Assembly: GCA_036268455.1 (NCBI GenBank)
Contig: DATAUD010000104.1
Coordinates: 1-64,000 of the forward strand
DNA: 64,000 nt
From: DATAUD01 sp036268455
GTDB lineage: Bacteria; Verrucomicrobiota; Verrucomicrobiia; Limisphaerales; Palsa-1400
Direction: 5' to 3'
Shown here: positions 48,317-58,072 of the stretch, in pieces
Numbering within the stretch: the first letter of the stretch is position 1
Layout of the letters: every line of letters starts with the position of its first letter
Notes under the pieces: generated by a model
Databases searched by the model: none
The model's input: the letters and a program-made list of their open reading frames with translations, nothing else
What the model was told of the DNA's origin: nothing
Position numbers and translations under genes: made by a program

Positions 48317-51016
48317 ATGCAACATCCAATGAAGGCACAACCGGCAACGTCCCTGGAGAAGCCGTTGAGAGGAGGCTCGAAGTTTCTACTGACCCTGCAA
48401 GCGGGATTGACGGTTCTTGGTTTCTACGCATTTGCTCTCGGCACGATCGTGCTTTTGACAGTTTGGATGGGACTCGAAATGGCGGCGGGATTCGTGGTTG
48501 GCACGTTCAGCCGCGCGGTGGGCGCGCGCCGCGCGTTGCGAAGCCACTTTGGCCTGCTGCGGGCCTTCGTGAGGAGTTTCAGGCTGGAGAAAAGCATCGA
48601 GGCGCGGGTAAGGCTCCAACAAGCCGAGGCGCCGGAGTTGTTTGGGTTGATTGAATCGGTATGTTCGCGCGCGCAAATCCCTTTTCCGAGCGCGGTTTTT
48701 GTGGAGATGCAACTCAACGCGTGGGTGCGGTTGACGGGATGGCGGCGCGGAACGGGGAAAGTAGTTTTGGGGCTTGGTTACGATTTGCTGGCCGGATTGA
48801 CGGCGGCGGAATTGGAAGCGGTTTTGGCGCATGAGTTGACTCACGCCCGGCTCACTCAGCGCGCGGTGCGAAACGGACTTTCCCGCGGCCTTGATCGGGC
48901 TGTGCAACTTGTTCACAATCTCAACGCCGCACCGCGCCGCGGGAAGGGGCGATCTTCGGCTTTGGGACTGTTTTTGCTGCGTGTTTCGGATTCGCTTGCG
49001 ATCAGCGCGGCAAGGCGAATCGCGGCGGTTTCGCGCCAGGATGAATTTGACGCCGATTGGGGCGCGGCCGGACTTTGCGGAGCGCCTATGACGCGCGCGG
49101 TGCTGGTGAAGGTCGAATCGCTGAGCCGATTCACGGCGCGGCTGCCGTGGCGCGAACGGGTGGCGCAACTTCAGGCGCACGCGTTTCGACCGTGGCTTGG
49201 CCGGGAACTCGCGGCTGTCAAACTCATGGATATGCTGGAGGTGGGAGCGGAAATTCCGGACCGCTTCTCAACGCACCCGTTATTGCGCGAAAGGCTGAAC
49301 GCGCTGCCCACAGGAGGCACAGATATTAAGGGAGACGAACGGCCGGCAATTGAGTTGATCGCGGAGCCGGACGCTTTGGCGGAAAGGCTCATGGCGCGGA
49401 TCGAGCAAACTTCGATCGAGCGGGAGGAGCGCGACAGCAAAGCGTTGCGCCGATGGGCGAGACAAATGCGCGAAGCAACGCGGATCCGCCCCGAGCAGGT
49501 TGCGGGCGCGAGTCTGGTGATTGCGACGGAAATTGCGGGAGTTGTCGCGTGGGTCGTGGGCGCGACGCTTCAGGTGGCGCTGGTGATATTGATCACGTCC
49601 GTTTTGGGGCTGCTCTTGTATTGGCATGGCCGATGGCGGGACCGGTTCACCCTCCCCGTTCCGGATTTTGGCCTTCTAAAGAAAGCATGGCCGAGCGACC
49701 GCGCGCTCACGGACGAAAAAATTGCGGGAATGGAAGCGGATTTCCGAAAGCGCTTCAGGAAAAGCAATAAAAGAGCGATGACGGCCCTCGCGGCCAAAGG
49801 CATCGAGGCACTGGGGGAGTGCGATTACGTAAAAGCGGGCGTCGCGGCGAAATTGTGCCTGGAGGAAAATCCAAATGCGCTTCAGCCGGCCCTGATTTCG
49901 GCGATTGCCTCGGCCTGGGTTGGGAGCGGCGAGGCGACGACGAGCGCACTGGCCGTGGTACAGGAGCAGGCGGGTCTCCGCGGCGAGGCGATTTGTTGGG
50001 GAATTGCGTGGACTTATATGCTGCGGGGAAATTGGGCGCGCGCGGAAGCGTTGCTGGACCAAACGCTGGATAAACAACCGAACAACCCGACACTCCTGAA
50101 CTTGCGGGCGCTGTGCCAGTCGCGGCGCGGGAAGATTCAAAGCGCGATCATCAGCGCGCGACGGGCGTGCCAGCCGCGTCCGGCAAACCGCGAACACACG
50201 AAATTTCTGATCGATCTGCTGCTCGAAGGAGGCTATTTGCGCGAGGCGCAGGCATGGCTCCGTCCGCTGGACAAGACGATCCAGCACGACCAGGAACTGA
50301 TGCTTACAGCGACCCGACTTAATTTGCTATTGCAAGATTACGAGGGGGCGAGCCACTGGGCCGAAGCGCTTGCGAGCCTTGCGCCGCCAGCTTACATGAT
50401 CGTGCGGCTCGCCGCGATTTACGAGATGTCGCGACAATTCGACGGCGCCGAGCGTTTTTATCAAAGCGCGTTGGACGAGGCTTTCTATCCGGATGCATCC
50501 CTGGGGTTGGCGCGGCTTGAGACGGAACGGAACAATTTTGCGGCGGCGCGGCTGCACGCGTTGAACGCGTTGAACCTCCGGCGTCCGCTGGGACTCTACG
50601 CCACGCCGCCGGCGGAGTTGTTGGGACCCATACTCAATCAACTGGCCGCGCTGGAACCGCCAACTCGTTTTTGCCACGCCTGGATAGCGGCATTGCCGGC
50701 TTTTCTGTCGCTCATCCCCGGCACATCGTTTGTGGTTTATGCGCTGAACCAAACGCAGGCGCAGCAATATTTGAATGTGGTTCTCGCGGCGATGTCAGGA
50801 GGCGCATCGCCGCTTTTGGCTGTCAACATTGAATGGCGGTTGGCGCCGCCGGAACAGCAACCGTTCGGCATGGCGCGGCCCGGCGTGCAGGCGCTTTCGA
50901 ACGGGACCGGAACGGGCCTTTACCACGGATTCCGGCGGCGCGGGCCGTGGCAGCCGCATTACTCGCAGGCACAGCCGCCGGCGGACGAGATTCCGCCGCT
51001 GTCCGCGTGCGCGTGA
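48317..51016 (+). CDS. M48-family metalloprotease with C-terminal TPR repeats
   Basis: 899 residues; ATG at 48317 chosen over an upstream TTG. Two N-terminal membrane helices (about 26-60). Zinc site HELTH (172-176) and third ligand Glu in RQDEFDADWGA, the M48 (Oma1/HtpX) pattern. Another hydrophobic pair at about 400-440 (LVIATEIAGVVAWVVGATLQ), then TPR-like helices to about residue 780 (NPTLLNLRALCQSRRGKIQS), and a last helix near 795-815. A membrane-bound quality-control protease is likely; the TPRs may bring substrates. Confidence 0.85.
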   Translation: MQHPMKAQPATSLEKPLRGGSKFLLTLQAGLTVLGFYAFALGTIVLLTVWMGLEMAAGFVVGTFSRAVGARRALRSHFGLLRAFVRSFRLEKSIEARVRLQQAEAPELFGLIESVCSRAQIPFPSAVFVEMQLNAWVRLTGWRRGTGKVVLGLGYDLLAGLTAAELEAVLAHELTHARLTQRAVRNGLSRGLDRAVQLVHNLNAAPRRGKGRSSALGLFLLRVSDSLAISAARRIAAVSRQDEFDADWGAAGLCGAPMTRAVLVKVESLSRFTARLPWRERVAQLQAHAFRPWLGRELAAVKLMDMLEVGAEIPDRFSTHPLLRERLNALPTGGTDIKGDERPAIELIAEPDALAERLMARIEQTSIEREERDSKALRRWARQMREATRIRPEQVAGASLVIATEIAGVVAWVVGATLQVALVILITSVLGLLLYWHGRWRDRFTLPVPDFGLLKKAWPSDRALTDEKIAGMEADFRKRFRKSNKRAMTALAAKGIEALGECDYVKAGVAAKLCLEENPNALQPALISAIASAWVGSGEATTSALAVVQEQAGLRGEAICWGIAWTYMLRGNWARAEALLDQTLDKQPNNPTLLNLRALCQSRRGKIQSAIISARRACQPRPANREHTKFLIDLLLEGGYLREAQAWLRPLDKTIQHDQELMLTATRLNLLLQDYEGASHWAEALASLAPPAYMIVRLAAIYEMSRQFDGAERFYQSALDEAFYPDASLGLARLETERNNFAAARLHALNALNLRRPLGLYATPPAELLGPILNQLAALEPPTRFCHAWIAALPAFLSLIPGTSFVVYALNQTQAQQYLNVVLAAMSGGASPLLAVNIEWRLAPPEQQPFGMARPGVQALSNGTGTGLYHGFRRRGPWQPHYSQAQPPADEIPPLSACA

Positions 51017-51077
51017 GCGGTTTGTTATCTTCTAATTCCAACTTTTCTCCGACGCGTCGTGCGTTATGCTATTGGGA

Positions 51078-52832
51078 ATGACAAAGGATCAAATAGCGGA
51101 AACTTTGACGGACATCGCGACGCTGCTCGATCTGAAAGGGGAAAATCCTTTCAAATCGCGCGCCTATCTCAACGCGGCGCGAGCCATTGAAATCTCCTTG
51201 GAGCCGCTGGACACAATCTTTTGCGCGGATTCCAAAACGCGTATGAAGGGAATCGGCGACAGCCTACACGAAAAGATTTGTGAGATGGTCCAGACCGGCA
51301 AGCTCGCCTACTACGAGGAATTGAAAAGTTCGATCCCCGCGGGCCTGGTGGAGCTTCTGAATATTCCCGGGCTTGGGCCAAAAAAAGTGAAGGCGCTTCA
51401 TGACAAACTTGGCGTTGAATCAGTTGAACAACTGGAACAGGTTTGCCGCGAGGGAAAGGTCGCGAAGCTGGATGGCTTTGGCGAAAAAACCCAAACGAAG
51501 ATTTGCGAGGGGATCGCTTTCCGCCGGCAATATGCCTCGCGTCATTTGCTCGCCGAGGCGTTGCGCGCGGCCGATCCGATCCTGGAAAATCTGCGGTCAC
51601 ATCCCGATGTGACACGCTGCAGCACCGCCGGAAGTTTGCGGCGTTGCAAGGAGATCATCGGGGACATCGACTTTCTCGTTTCGTCGAAGAACCCGGGCGC
51701 GGTGCTCGATTTTTTCACGCAGCAAGACGGGATTATCGGCGTATCGGCAAAGGGTGAAACGAAGGCAAGTGTTGTGTTGACGGGCGGCATACAGGCGGAT
51801 TTGCGGGTTGTGCAGGACTCGGAGTTTCCGTTCGCGCTGGCGTATTTCACGGGGAGCAAAGAACACAATATCGTCATGCGCCAGCGAGCGATCCAGCGCG
51901 GCCTGCGGCTGAACGAATACGGGCTTTTCAGGTCGGACGTGGAAACGCGCGATCTGAAATTGCTGGAGGCGTGCCGCACGGAGGAGGAGATTTTTCAGAA
52001 GCTGGGGCTGGCGTATGTGCCGCCGGAATTGCGCGAGGACGCGGGGGAATTTGCGGCGGCGGAGAAGAACGCGCTGCCACGCCTGCTGGAATGGACGCAG
52101 TTGAAAGGTTCGCTGCACAATCATTCCAATTGGAGCGACGGGCGCGGTTCGCTGGAGGAGATCGCCCGTTTTATGAACGAAATGGGCTGCGCGTATTGGG
52201 CCATCACGGACCACTCCAAGGCGTCATTCCAGGCCAATGGATTGCAACCGGAGCGAGTGCGCGAGCAAATCCGGGAGGTTGAATCCCTTAACAGGAAGCT
52301 GGCCGGGGAAGGGATGGATTTCCAATTGTTGACGGGGTCGGAGGTGGACATTCTTATTGACGGAAAATTGGATTTTGACGACGATTTGCTGGCGGAGTTG
52401 GATGTGGTCGTCGCGAGCATTCACCAGGGTTTTACCCAGAGCGAGGCGGAGACGACCAAACGGCTGATCACTGCCGCGGAAAATCCGTTCGTCCATATTC
52501 TCGGACACTTGACGGGACGGCTTTTGCTGGATCGCGAACCTTACAAGGTGAATCAAAACGCGGTGATAGAAGCTTGCGCCGCCACCGGGACCTGGATCGA
52601 GTTGAACGCGAGTCCATCGCGATTCGATATGGATTGGCGATTGTGGCACCAGGCTAAGGAGAAAGGCGTGAAGTGCGTCGTCAATTGCGACGCGCACCGT
52701 CTGGAGCACGTGCAGTTTCTCCGGCTTGGCGCGGGCGTTGCGCGGAAGGGATGGCTTGAGACGAAGGATGTCATCAACACTCTGCCGCTGGAGAAATTGA
52801 AGAAGGAATTGAAACGCAAACGCTCAAAATAG
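51078..52832 (+). CDS. polX: Family X DNA polymerase with PHP domain
   Basis: 584 residues from the ATG at 51078; ATG 51066 is four codons upstream. 8-kDa-like domain and helix-hairpin-helix motifs (LLNIPGLGPKKVKALHDKLG and LDGFGEKTQTKI). Palm with GSLRRCKEIIGDIDFLVSS (two catalytic Asp) and GGIQADLRVV. C-terminal PHP phosphoesterase domain: LHNHSNWSDG, ITDHSKAS, GSEVDIL, HILGHLTGR, NCDAHRLEHV. The PHP domain gives 3'-5' exonuclease and phosphatase activity. Acts in base excision or end repair. Size is normal for bacterial PolX. Confidence 0.95.
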   Translation: MTKDQIAETLTDIATLLDLKGENPFKSRAYLNAARAIEISLEPLDTIFCADSKTRMKGIGDSLHEKICEMVQTGKLAYYEELKSSIPAGLVELLNIPGLGPKKVKALHDKLGVESVEQLEQVCREGKVAKLDGFGEKTQTKICEGIAFRRQYASRHLLAEALRAADPILENLRSHPDVTRCSTAGSLRRCKEIIGDIDFLVSSKNPGAVLDFFTQQDGIIGVSAKGETKASVVLTGGIQADLRVVQDSEFPFALAYFTGSKEHNIVMRQRAIQRGLRLNEYGLFRSDVETRDLKLLEACRTEEEIFQKLGLAYVPPELREDAGEFAAAEKNALPRLLEWTQLKGSLHNHSNWSDGRGSLEEIARFMNEMGCAYWAITDHSKASFQANGLQPERVREQIREVESLNRKLAGEGMDFQLLTGSEVDILIDGKLDFDDDLLAELDVVVASIHQGFTQSEAETTKRLITAAENPFVHILGHLTGRLLLDREPYKVNQNAVIEACAATGTWIELNASPSRFDMDWRLWHQAKEKGVKCVVNCDAHRLEHVQFLRLGAGVARKGWLETKDVINTLPLEKLKKELKRKRSK

Positions 52833-52834
52833 CG

Positions 52835-52858
52835 ACATATCTTCATATCACGATATGT
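52835..52858 (+). promoter_or_regulatory. Operator-like palindrome upstream of metH
   Basis: ACATATC-N10-GATATGT: two 7-base arms, with a further CATATC inside the spacer. It sits 51 bases before the metH ATG. Such ATATC-rich palindromes resemble operators of ArsR-type regulators (SahR) that control methionine-cycle genes, but I cannot verify the match. No other feature occupies the gap. Confidence 0.45.
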
Positions 52859-52909
52859 TGATTTAAAGTTTGCCAACCGGTTGCCGATACCTTATTGTCG
52901 TCTTATCAA

Positions 52910-55900
52910 ATGAACGTTAAGGACAGTCAATACTCGGATCGCGTGAATGCGCTGCTTCGTTTGCTGCGCGAACGCATTGTCATTCTCGATGGCGCGATGG
53001 GGACGATGATCCAGACCTATCGCCTCGATGAAGCCGCTTATCGCGGGGAACGATTTCGCGATTGGGCGCGCGACGTTAAGGGCAATAACGACCTGCTCAA
53101 TCTGACGCGGCCGCATGTCACTCGCGAGATCCACCGGAAATATCTTGAGGCCGGCGCGGACATCATCGAAACCAACACTTTTAATTGCACTTCCATTTCG
53201 ATGGCGGATTACGGAATGGAATCGCTGGCGCGAGAATTGAACGTGGCCGGGGCCCAAAACGCCCGCGCGGCGGCGGAGGAAGTCATGGCCGCCGAACCGG
53301 GGCGGGTGTGCATCGTCGCCGGGGCGCTTGGCCCGACCAACAAAACGGCTTCGATTTCGGGCGATGTCAACAATCCGGCGGCGCGCGGCGTCACGTATGA
53401 CCAATTGGTCGCGGCGTATTACGACCAGGCGGACGCACTGCTCGAAGGCGGCGCGGACGCGCTTTTGGTCGAAACGGTTTTTGATTCGCTCAATTCCAAG
53501 GCGGCGTTGTTCGCGATTGCGAAATTATTTGACACACGGCCGCGCGTTCCTGTGATGCTTTCGTTTACGATCACGGATTTGAGCGGACGCACGCTCTCCG
53601 GCCAAACCGTCGAGGCGTATTGGAATTCAGTGTCGCATTTTCCGTTGTTGAGCATCGGGATCAATTGCGCGCTTGGACCAAAGGAGATGAGGCCGTTCAT
53701 CGAGGAGCTTTCGGGGCTGGCGCCGATTTATATCAGCGCGTATCCGAACGCCGGGCTGCCGAATCCGATGCTTCCCACCGGTTTCCCCGAAACGCCGGAA
53801 ACGCTCGCGCCGCAATTGGCCGATTGGGCGAAGTCCGGGTGGCTCAATATCGTCGGGGGCTGCTGCGGAACGACGCCGCCGCACATCCAGGCGCTGGCAC
53901 GAGCGGCGCGCGCGTTCCCACCGCGCAAGCCCGGGAAGGTCGAGCCTTTTCTGCGTCTCAGCGGTCTCGAAGCGCTGACGATCCGGCCCGACACCAATTT
54001 CGTCAACATCGGCGAACGGACCAACATCACCGGCTCGCCGAAATTTTCCCAACTCATTTTGGGCGGCAAATACGAGGAGGCGCTGGCTGTCGCCCGTCAA
54101 CAAGTCCTCAATGGCGCGCAAATCATTGACGTGAACATGGACGAGGGGATGCTGGATGGCGTCAAAGCGATGACGCATTTCCTCAACCTGATCGCCTCGG
54201 AGCCGGACATTTCGCGGGTGCCGATTATGATTGACAGTTCACGGTGGCCCGTCATTGAGGCCGGGCTGAAGTGCGTTCAGGGAAAATCGGTCGTCAACTC
54301 CATCAGCCTCAAGGAAGGCGAGGAAAAGTTTCTGCATCAGGCGGCGTTGGTCCGGCGCTATGGGGCGGCTGTCGTTGTCATGGCTTTTGACGAGCGGGGG
54401 CAGGCTGATTCCCTGGAGCGCCGCAAGGAGATTTGTTCCCGGAGTTACAAGCTCTTGACCGAGAACGCGGGTTTTCCGCCGCAAGACATTATATTTGACC
54501 CAAACGTCCTGACTATCGCGACCGGGATGGATGAACATAATAATTACGCCGTCGATTTCATCGATGCGACTCGGTGGATCAAGCAAAACCTTGCCGGCGC
54601 CAAGGTGAGCGGCGGGATAAGCAACATTTCGTTTTCGTTTCGCGGCAACAATGTCGTGCGCGAAGCAATGCACTCGGCGTTCCTCTACCACGCCATCAAA
54701 GCCGGGTTGGACATGGGCATCGTCAACGCCGGGATGTTGGGCATTTACCAGGAAATTCCCAAGGACCTTTTGGAATTGGTCGAGGACGTCCTGCTCAATC
54801 GGCGGCCCGAGGCCACTGAGCGCCTGGTGAAGTTTGCGGAAACCGTCAAAAAGAAAGACAAGGCCGAGGTGGTCGAGGACGAATGGCGCAAAGAGCCGGT
54901 CGAGAAGCGGCTGGAGCACGCGCTCGTCCATGGCATTGTCGATTTCATCGAAGTCGATACCGAGGAAGCCCGCAAAAAACTGGCCAGGCCGCTGCTCGTG
55001 ATTGAAGGGCCCTTGATGGCCGGAATGAGCGTTGTTGGCGATCTTTTCGGTTCGGGCAAAATGTTTCTGCCGCAGGTCGTCAAGAGCGCCCGCGTCATGA
55101 AAAAGGCGGTCGCATGGCTCCTGCCATTCATGGAGGCGGAAAAGAAGGCTTCCGGCGGCAGGCATGTGCAGGGAAAAATTTTAATGGCGACGGTCAAGGG
55201 GGACGTCCATGACATCGGCAAGAACATCGTCGGTGTCGTGCTCGGCTGCAACAATTACGAGATCATTGATCTCGGCGTCATGGTGCCTTGCGAAAAAATC
55301 CTGCAAACCGCGCGCGAGCGAAATGTCGATATGATCGGTCTCAGCGGACTCATCACGCCGTCCCTCGATGAAATGGCGCATGTCGCACGAGAAATGCAGC
55401 GCCAGGGCTTTCGCGTTCCCCTGCTCATTGGCGGGGCGACGACGAGCAAGGCGCATACGTCGGTGAAAATCGCGCCGAATTACGGCGAGCCTGTGGTTCA
55501 TGTTGTGGACGCTTCGCGGGCGGTCGGCGTCGTCGGCAATTTGATCAATCCCGAGTTGAAGGTTGCGTTCGCGGGGAAAAACAGCGAGGACCAGGAAAAA
55601 GTCCGCAAGCAACATTCCGGGCCGGCGGCCAAACTCATTTCCCTTGAAGAAGCGAGGCGCCGGCGCCCCAAACTTAAGGACGAAGCGGCGACGCCGGAAT
55701 TTACCGGCGTAAGAACGCTCGACGTGCCGCTGTCGGACCTGGCGCCGTTCATCGACTGGTCGCCATTTTTTCACACCTGGGAATTGCGCGGCCGCTATCC
55801 CTCCATTTTGCAACATGAAAAACACGGCGCGCAGGCGCGCGAATTATTCGAGGACGGCCAGAAATTGCTGAAACGCATTGTCAATGAGAAATTGCTCACG

Positions 55901-56581
55901 GCTCGCGGCGTTTATGGATTTTTCCCCGCCCGCTCCGCCGGCGACGACGTGATTCTTTCGCACAATGGCGGCCCGGTTACCCTGCGCTTTCTGCGCCAGC
56001 AAATAGAGAAACCGGATGGCCAGGCGAATCTGTGCCTTGCGGATTTTGTCGCGAGCGCGAACGATTTCATCGGCGGCTTCGCGGTGACGACCGGCCTTGG
56101 GGCCGACGCCCTTGTCAAACAATTCAAGGCCGACAACGACGATTACAACGCGATCATGGCCGAAGCGCTGGCCGACCGACTTGCCGAGGCCTTCGCCGAA
56201 TATCTCCACAAGCGCGCACGAACTGAATGGGGCTACGGCAAAAGCGAAAATCTCTCGACCGAGCAATTGATTGAGGAGCAATACCGCGGCATCCGCCCCG
56301 CCGCGGGCTATCCGGCGTGCCCGGACCACACCGAAAAGTGGACTTTGTGGAATTTGCTCGACGTAGAAAAGAACACCGGGATCCAATTGACGGAGAGCTG
56401 CGCCATGTGGCCCGCCAGCAGTGTCAGCGGCCTTTACTTCTCGCATCCAGAGTCAAAATATTTTGCGGTGGGAAAGCTCGACCGCGATCAAGTTACGGAT
56501 TACGCAACCCGGAAGGGCATGGAGCTTTCCGTGGTGGAAAAATGGCTGGGACCGTACCTCAACTATAATCCTGAAAAGTAG
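52910..56581 (+). CDS. metH: Cobalamin-dependent methionine synthase
   Basis: 1223 residues, normal full length. ATG at 52910 preferred to an earlier TTG. Domain order: homocysteine domain (about 20-330) with zinc ligands Cys253, Cys318 and Cys319 (GGCCGTTPPH); pterin domain (about 345-610; FVNIGERTNITGS, DVNMDEGMLDG, FDPNVLTIATG); B12 cap and Rossmann domain (about 640-880) with axial His767 in DVHDIGKN; SAM-binding activation domain to the end (RPAAGYPACPDHTEK). All catalytic ligands are intact. It makes methionine from homocysteine and methyl-THF, so the cell needs cobalamin. Runs alone behind a palindrome. Confidence 0.97.
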   Translation: MNVKDSQYSDRVNALLRLLRERIVILDGAMGTMIQTYRLDEAAYRGERFRDWARDVKGNNDLLNLTRPHVTREIHRKYLEAGADIIETNTFNCTSISMADYGMESLARELNVAGAQNARAAAEEVMAAEPGRVCIVAGALGPTNKTASISGDVNNPAARGVTYDQLVAAYYDQADALLEGGADALLVETVFDSLNSKAALFAIAKLFDTRPRVPVMLSFTITDLSGRTLSGQTVEAYWNSVSHFPLLSIGINCALGPKEMRPFIEELSGLAPIYISAYPNAGLPNPMLPTGFPETPETLAPQLADWAKSGWLNIVGGCCGTTPPHIQALARAARAFPPRKPGKVEPFLRLSGLEALTIRPDTNFVNIGERTNITGSPKFSQLILGGKYEEALAVARQQVLNGAQIIDVNMDEGMLDGVKAMTHFLNLIASEPDISRVPIMIDSSRWPVIEAGLKCVQGKSVVNSISLKEGEEKFLHQAALVRRYGAAVVVMAFDERGQADSLERRKEICSRSYKLLTENAGFPPQDIIFDPNVLTIATGMDEHNNYAVDFIDATRWIKQNLAGAKVSGGISNISFSFRGNNVVREAMHSAFLYHAIKAGLDMGIVNAGMLGIYQEIPKDLLELVEDVLLNRRPEATERLVKFAETVKKKDKAEVVEDEWRKEPVEKRLEHALVHGIVDFIEVDTEEARKKLARPLLVIEGPLMAGMSVVGDLFGSGKMFLPQVVKSARVMKKAVAWLLPFMEAEKKASGGRHVQGKILMATVKGDVHDIGKNIVGVVLGCNNYEIIDLGVMVPCEKILQTARERNVDMIGLSGLITPSLDEMAHVAREMQRQGFRVPLLIGGATTSKAHTSVKIAPNYGEPVVHVVDASRAVGVVGNLINPELKVAFAGKNSEDQEKVRKQHSGPAAKLISLEEARRRRPKLKDEAATPEFTGVRTLDVPLSDLAPFIDWSPFFHTWELRGRYPSILQHEKHGAQARELFEDGQKLLKRIVNEKLLTARGVYGFFPARSAGDDVILSHNGGPVTLRFLRQQIEKPDGQANLCLADFVASANDFIGGFAVTTGLGADALVKQFKADNDDYNAIMAEALADRLAEAFAEYLHKRARTEWGYGKSENLSTEQLIEEQYRGIRPAAGYPACPDHTEKWTLWNLLDVEKNTGIQLTESCAMWPASSVSGLYFSHPESKYFAVGKLDRDQVTDYATRKGMELSVVEKWLGPYLNYNPEK

Positions 56582-56593
56582 CGTGGTGGAGTT

Positions 56594-56818
56594 ATGAAAC
56601 CGTATCTCGTTATCACGGGCGGTCTCTTTGGACTAATCACTGTGCTGCATATCTGGCGGGCCATTGCGGAGTGGTCGTATCCTCACAGCCTTGGGTTCGG
56701 TTTGGGTATGGTAGCGCTTATTGCGCTGCCCGCGATCCTTTCATTGTGGGCCTGGCGGCTTCTCCGAAATTTGTCAAATGGTCAAATGCAGCCCGGGAGT
56801 AAAAAAGACGAGAGTTAA
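56594..56818 (+). CDS. Small two-helix membrane protein
   Basis: 74 residues. A good GGAG precedes the ATG, 12 bases after metH stops. Two membrane helices (LVITGGLFGLITVLHIWRA and LGMVALIALPAILSLWAWRL) and a polar tail. No known family. May be translated from the metH message. Confidence 0.65.
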   Translation: MKPYLVITGGLFGLITVLHIWRAIAEWSYPHSLGFGLGMVALIALPAILSLWAWRLLRNLSNGQMQPGSKKDES

Positions 56819-56887
56819 ATCGAGTTCGGTTTGGCTTGGTTTGTTCTTTGACAACTTGTTCTGTCTTCCCCCACTATCGGGGATTCT

Positions 56888-58063
56888 ATGAAAAAAAGCA
56901 TTCTTGCATCTCTCGGTCTTGCTGTCGCGATTTTTGGATTTTGTGGCAACGCCCGCGCCGATGATCAGCCGGGAGCGGCATTAAGCGTAAATCTTCAGAA
57001 TATCTACCAGCTTACCGACGTTCAGTCGCGCTCCATCAGCCCGGAAAGTTTTACCGGCGAACCTGGAAAGGCCGGAATGGCGACGGAAGGAACAGGCAAA
57101 GGAGCGTCGCGCGAATTGGGCCAGGGTTGGAAGGTCTCGCCATCCATTCGCATCAAGGGAAAGAGCACATTCACGCTGGCGGAAATGTCCGGGCCGGGGT
57201 GCATCCGGCACATTTGGATGACGCCCACGGGCAATTGGCGCACTTCGGTTTTGCGCATTTATTGGGATGATGAAACCGACCCTTCGGTCGAAGTCCCGAT
57301 CGCGGACTTTTTTGCGAGCGGCTGGGCCAAATGGGACCGGTGCCCTTTGATCCAGTCGATTCCGGTTTGCGTCAATCCGCGCTGCGGGTTCAACAGTTAT
57401 TGGCAGATGCCGTTCCGCAAAAAGTGCCGCGTCACAATGGAGAATCTGGCCGACGAAGGAATGGTGCTCTATTACCAAATCGATTATGCGCTTGGGGATG
57501 TCCCCACCAACTCCGGTTATTTTCACGCGCAATTCCGGCGGGAGAATCCCCTTAAGACCAAGGGCACTTACACGATTCTCGACGGGGTGGAAGGCGACGG
57601 CCAATATGTCGGGACGTACCTCGCATGGGGCGTTCACAACACGGGATGGTGGGGCGAAGGCGAAGTCAAATTTTTTATTGACGGTGACAAGGACTTTCCG
57701 ACCATATGCGGCACCGGCACGGAGGATTACTTTTGCGGCGCGTATGATTTCGAGGGAACGGGCACCAATGGGAAGACCCGTTACACTGAATTCACCACCC
57801 CTTACACTGGCTTGCCCCAAGTCATTCGTCCTGACGGGATGTATGATTCGGTGCAACGGTTCAGCCTCTACCGCTGGCACATTCCCGACCCGGTGCGCTT
57901 TCATCACGATTTCAAAGTCACCATCCAGGCGCTGGGATGGCAACCGGGCGGACGCTATCTTCAATTGCAGGATGACATCGCGTCGGTCGCGTATTGGTAT
58001 CAAACGGAGCCGCACAAAAAATTCCCGCAATTCCCGACGCGGGACGAATTGGAATGGCATTGA
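56888..58063 (+). CDS. GH172 (DUF2961) family glycoside hydrolase
   Basis: 391 residues with signal peptide 1-24 (LGLAVAIFGFCGNARA). Family blocks: MSGPGCIRHIWMTPTGNW, DDETDPSVEVPIADFFASGW, FNSYWQMPFRKKCRVTMEN, and the key acidic GTGTEDYFCGAYDF, then FSLYRWHIPDPVRF. DUF2961 proteins include alpha-D-fructofuranosidase and arabinofuranosidase-type enzymes acting by a Glu pair. Exported, so it would cut glycans outside the cytoplasm. Convergent, nine bases apart, with another secreted glycoside-hydrolase-like gene. Confidence 0.88.
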   Translation: MKKSILASLGLAVAIFGFCGNARADDQPGAALSVNLQNIYQLTDVQSRSISPESFTGEPGKAGMATEGTGKGASRELGQGWKVSPSIRIKGKSTFTLAEMSGPGCIRHIWMTPTGNWRTSVLRIYWDDETDPSVEVPIADFFASGWAKWDRCPLIQSIPVCVNPRCGFNSYWQMPFRKKCRVTMENLADEGMVLYYQIDYALGDVPTNSGYFHAQFRRENPLKTKGTYTILDGVEGDGQYVGTYLAWGVHNTGWWGEGEVKFFIDGDKDFPTICGTGTEDYFCGAYDFEGTGTNGKTRYTEFTTPYTGLPQVIRPDGMYDSVQRFSLYRWHIPDPVRFHHDFKVTIQALGWQPGGRYLQLQDDIASVAYWYQTEPHKKFPQFPTRDELEWH

Positions 58064-58072
58064 AATCCGCGA

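Noticed and set aside
54239..55825. Long minus-strand frames inside metH
   Set aside because: metH is intact and full length on the plus strand; the antisense frames have no family motif.
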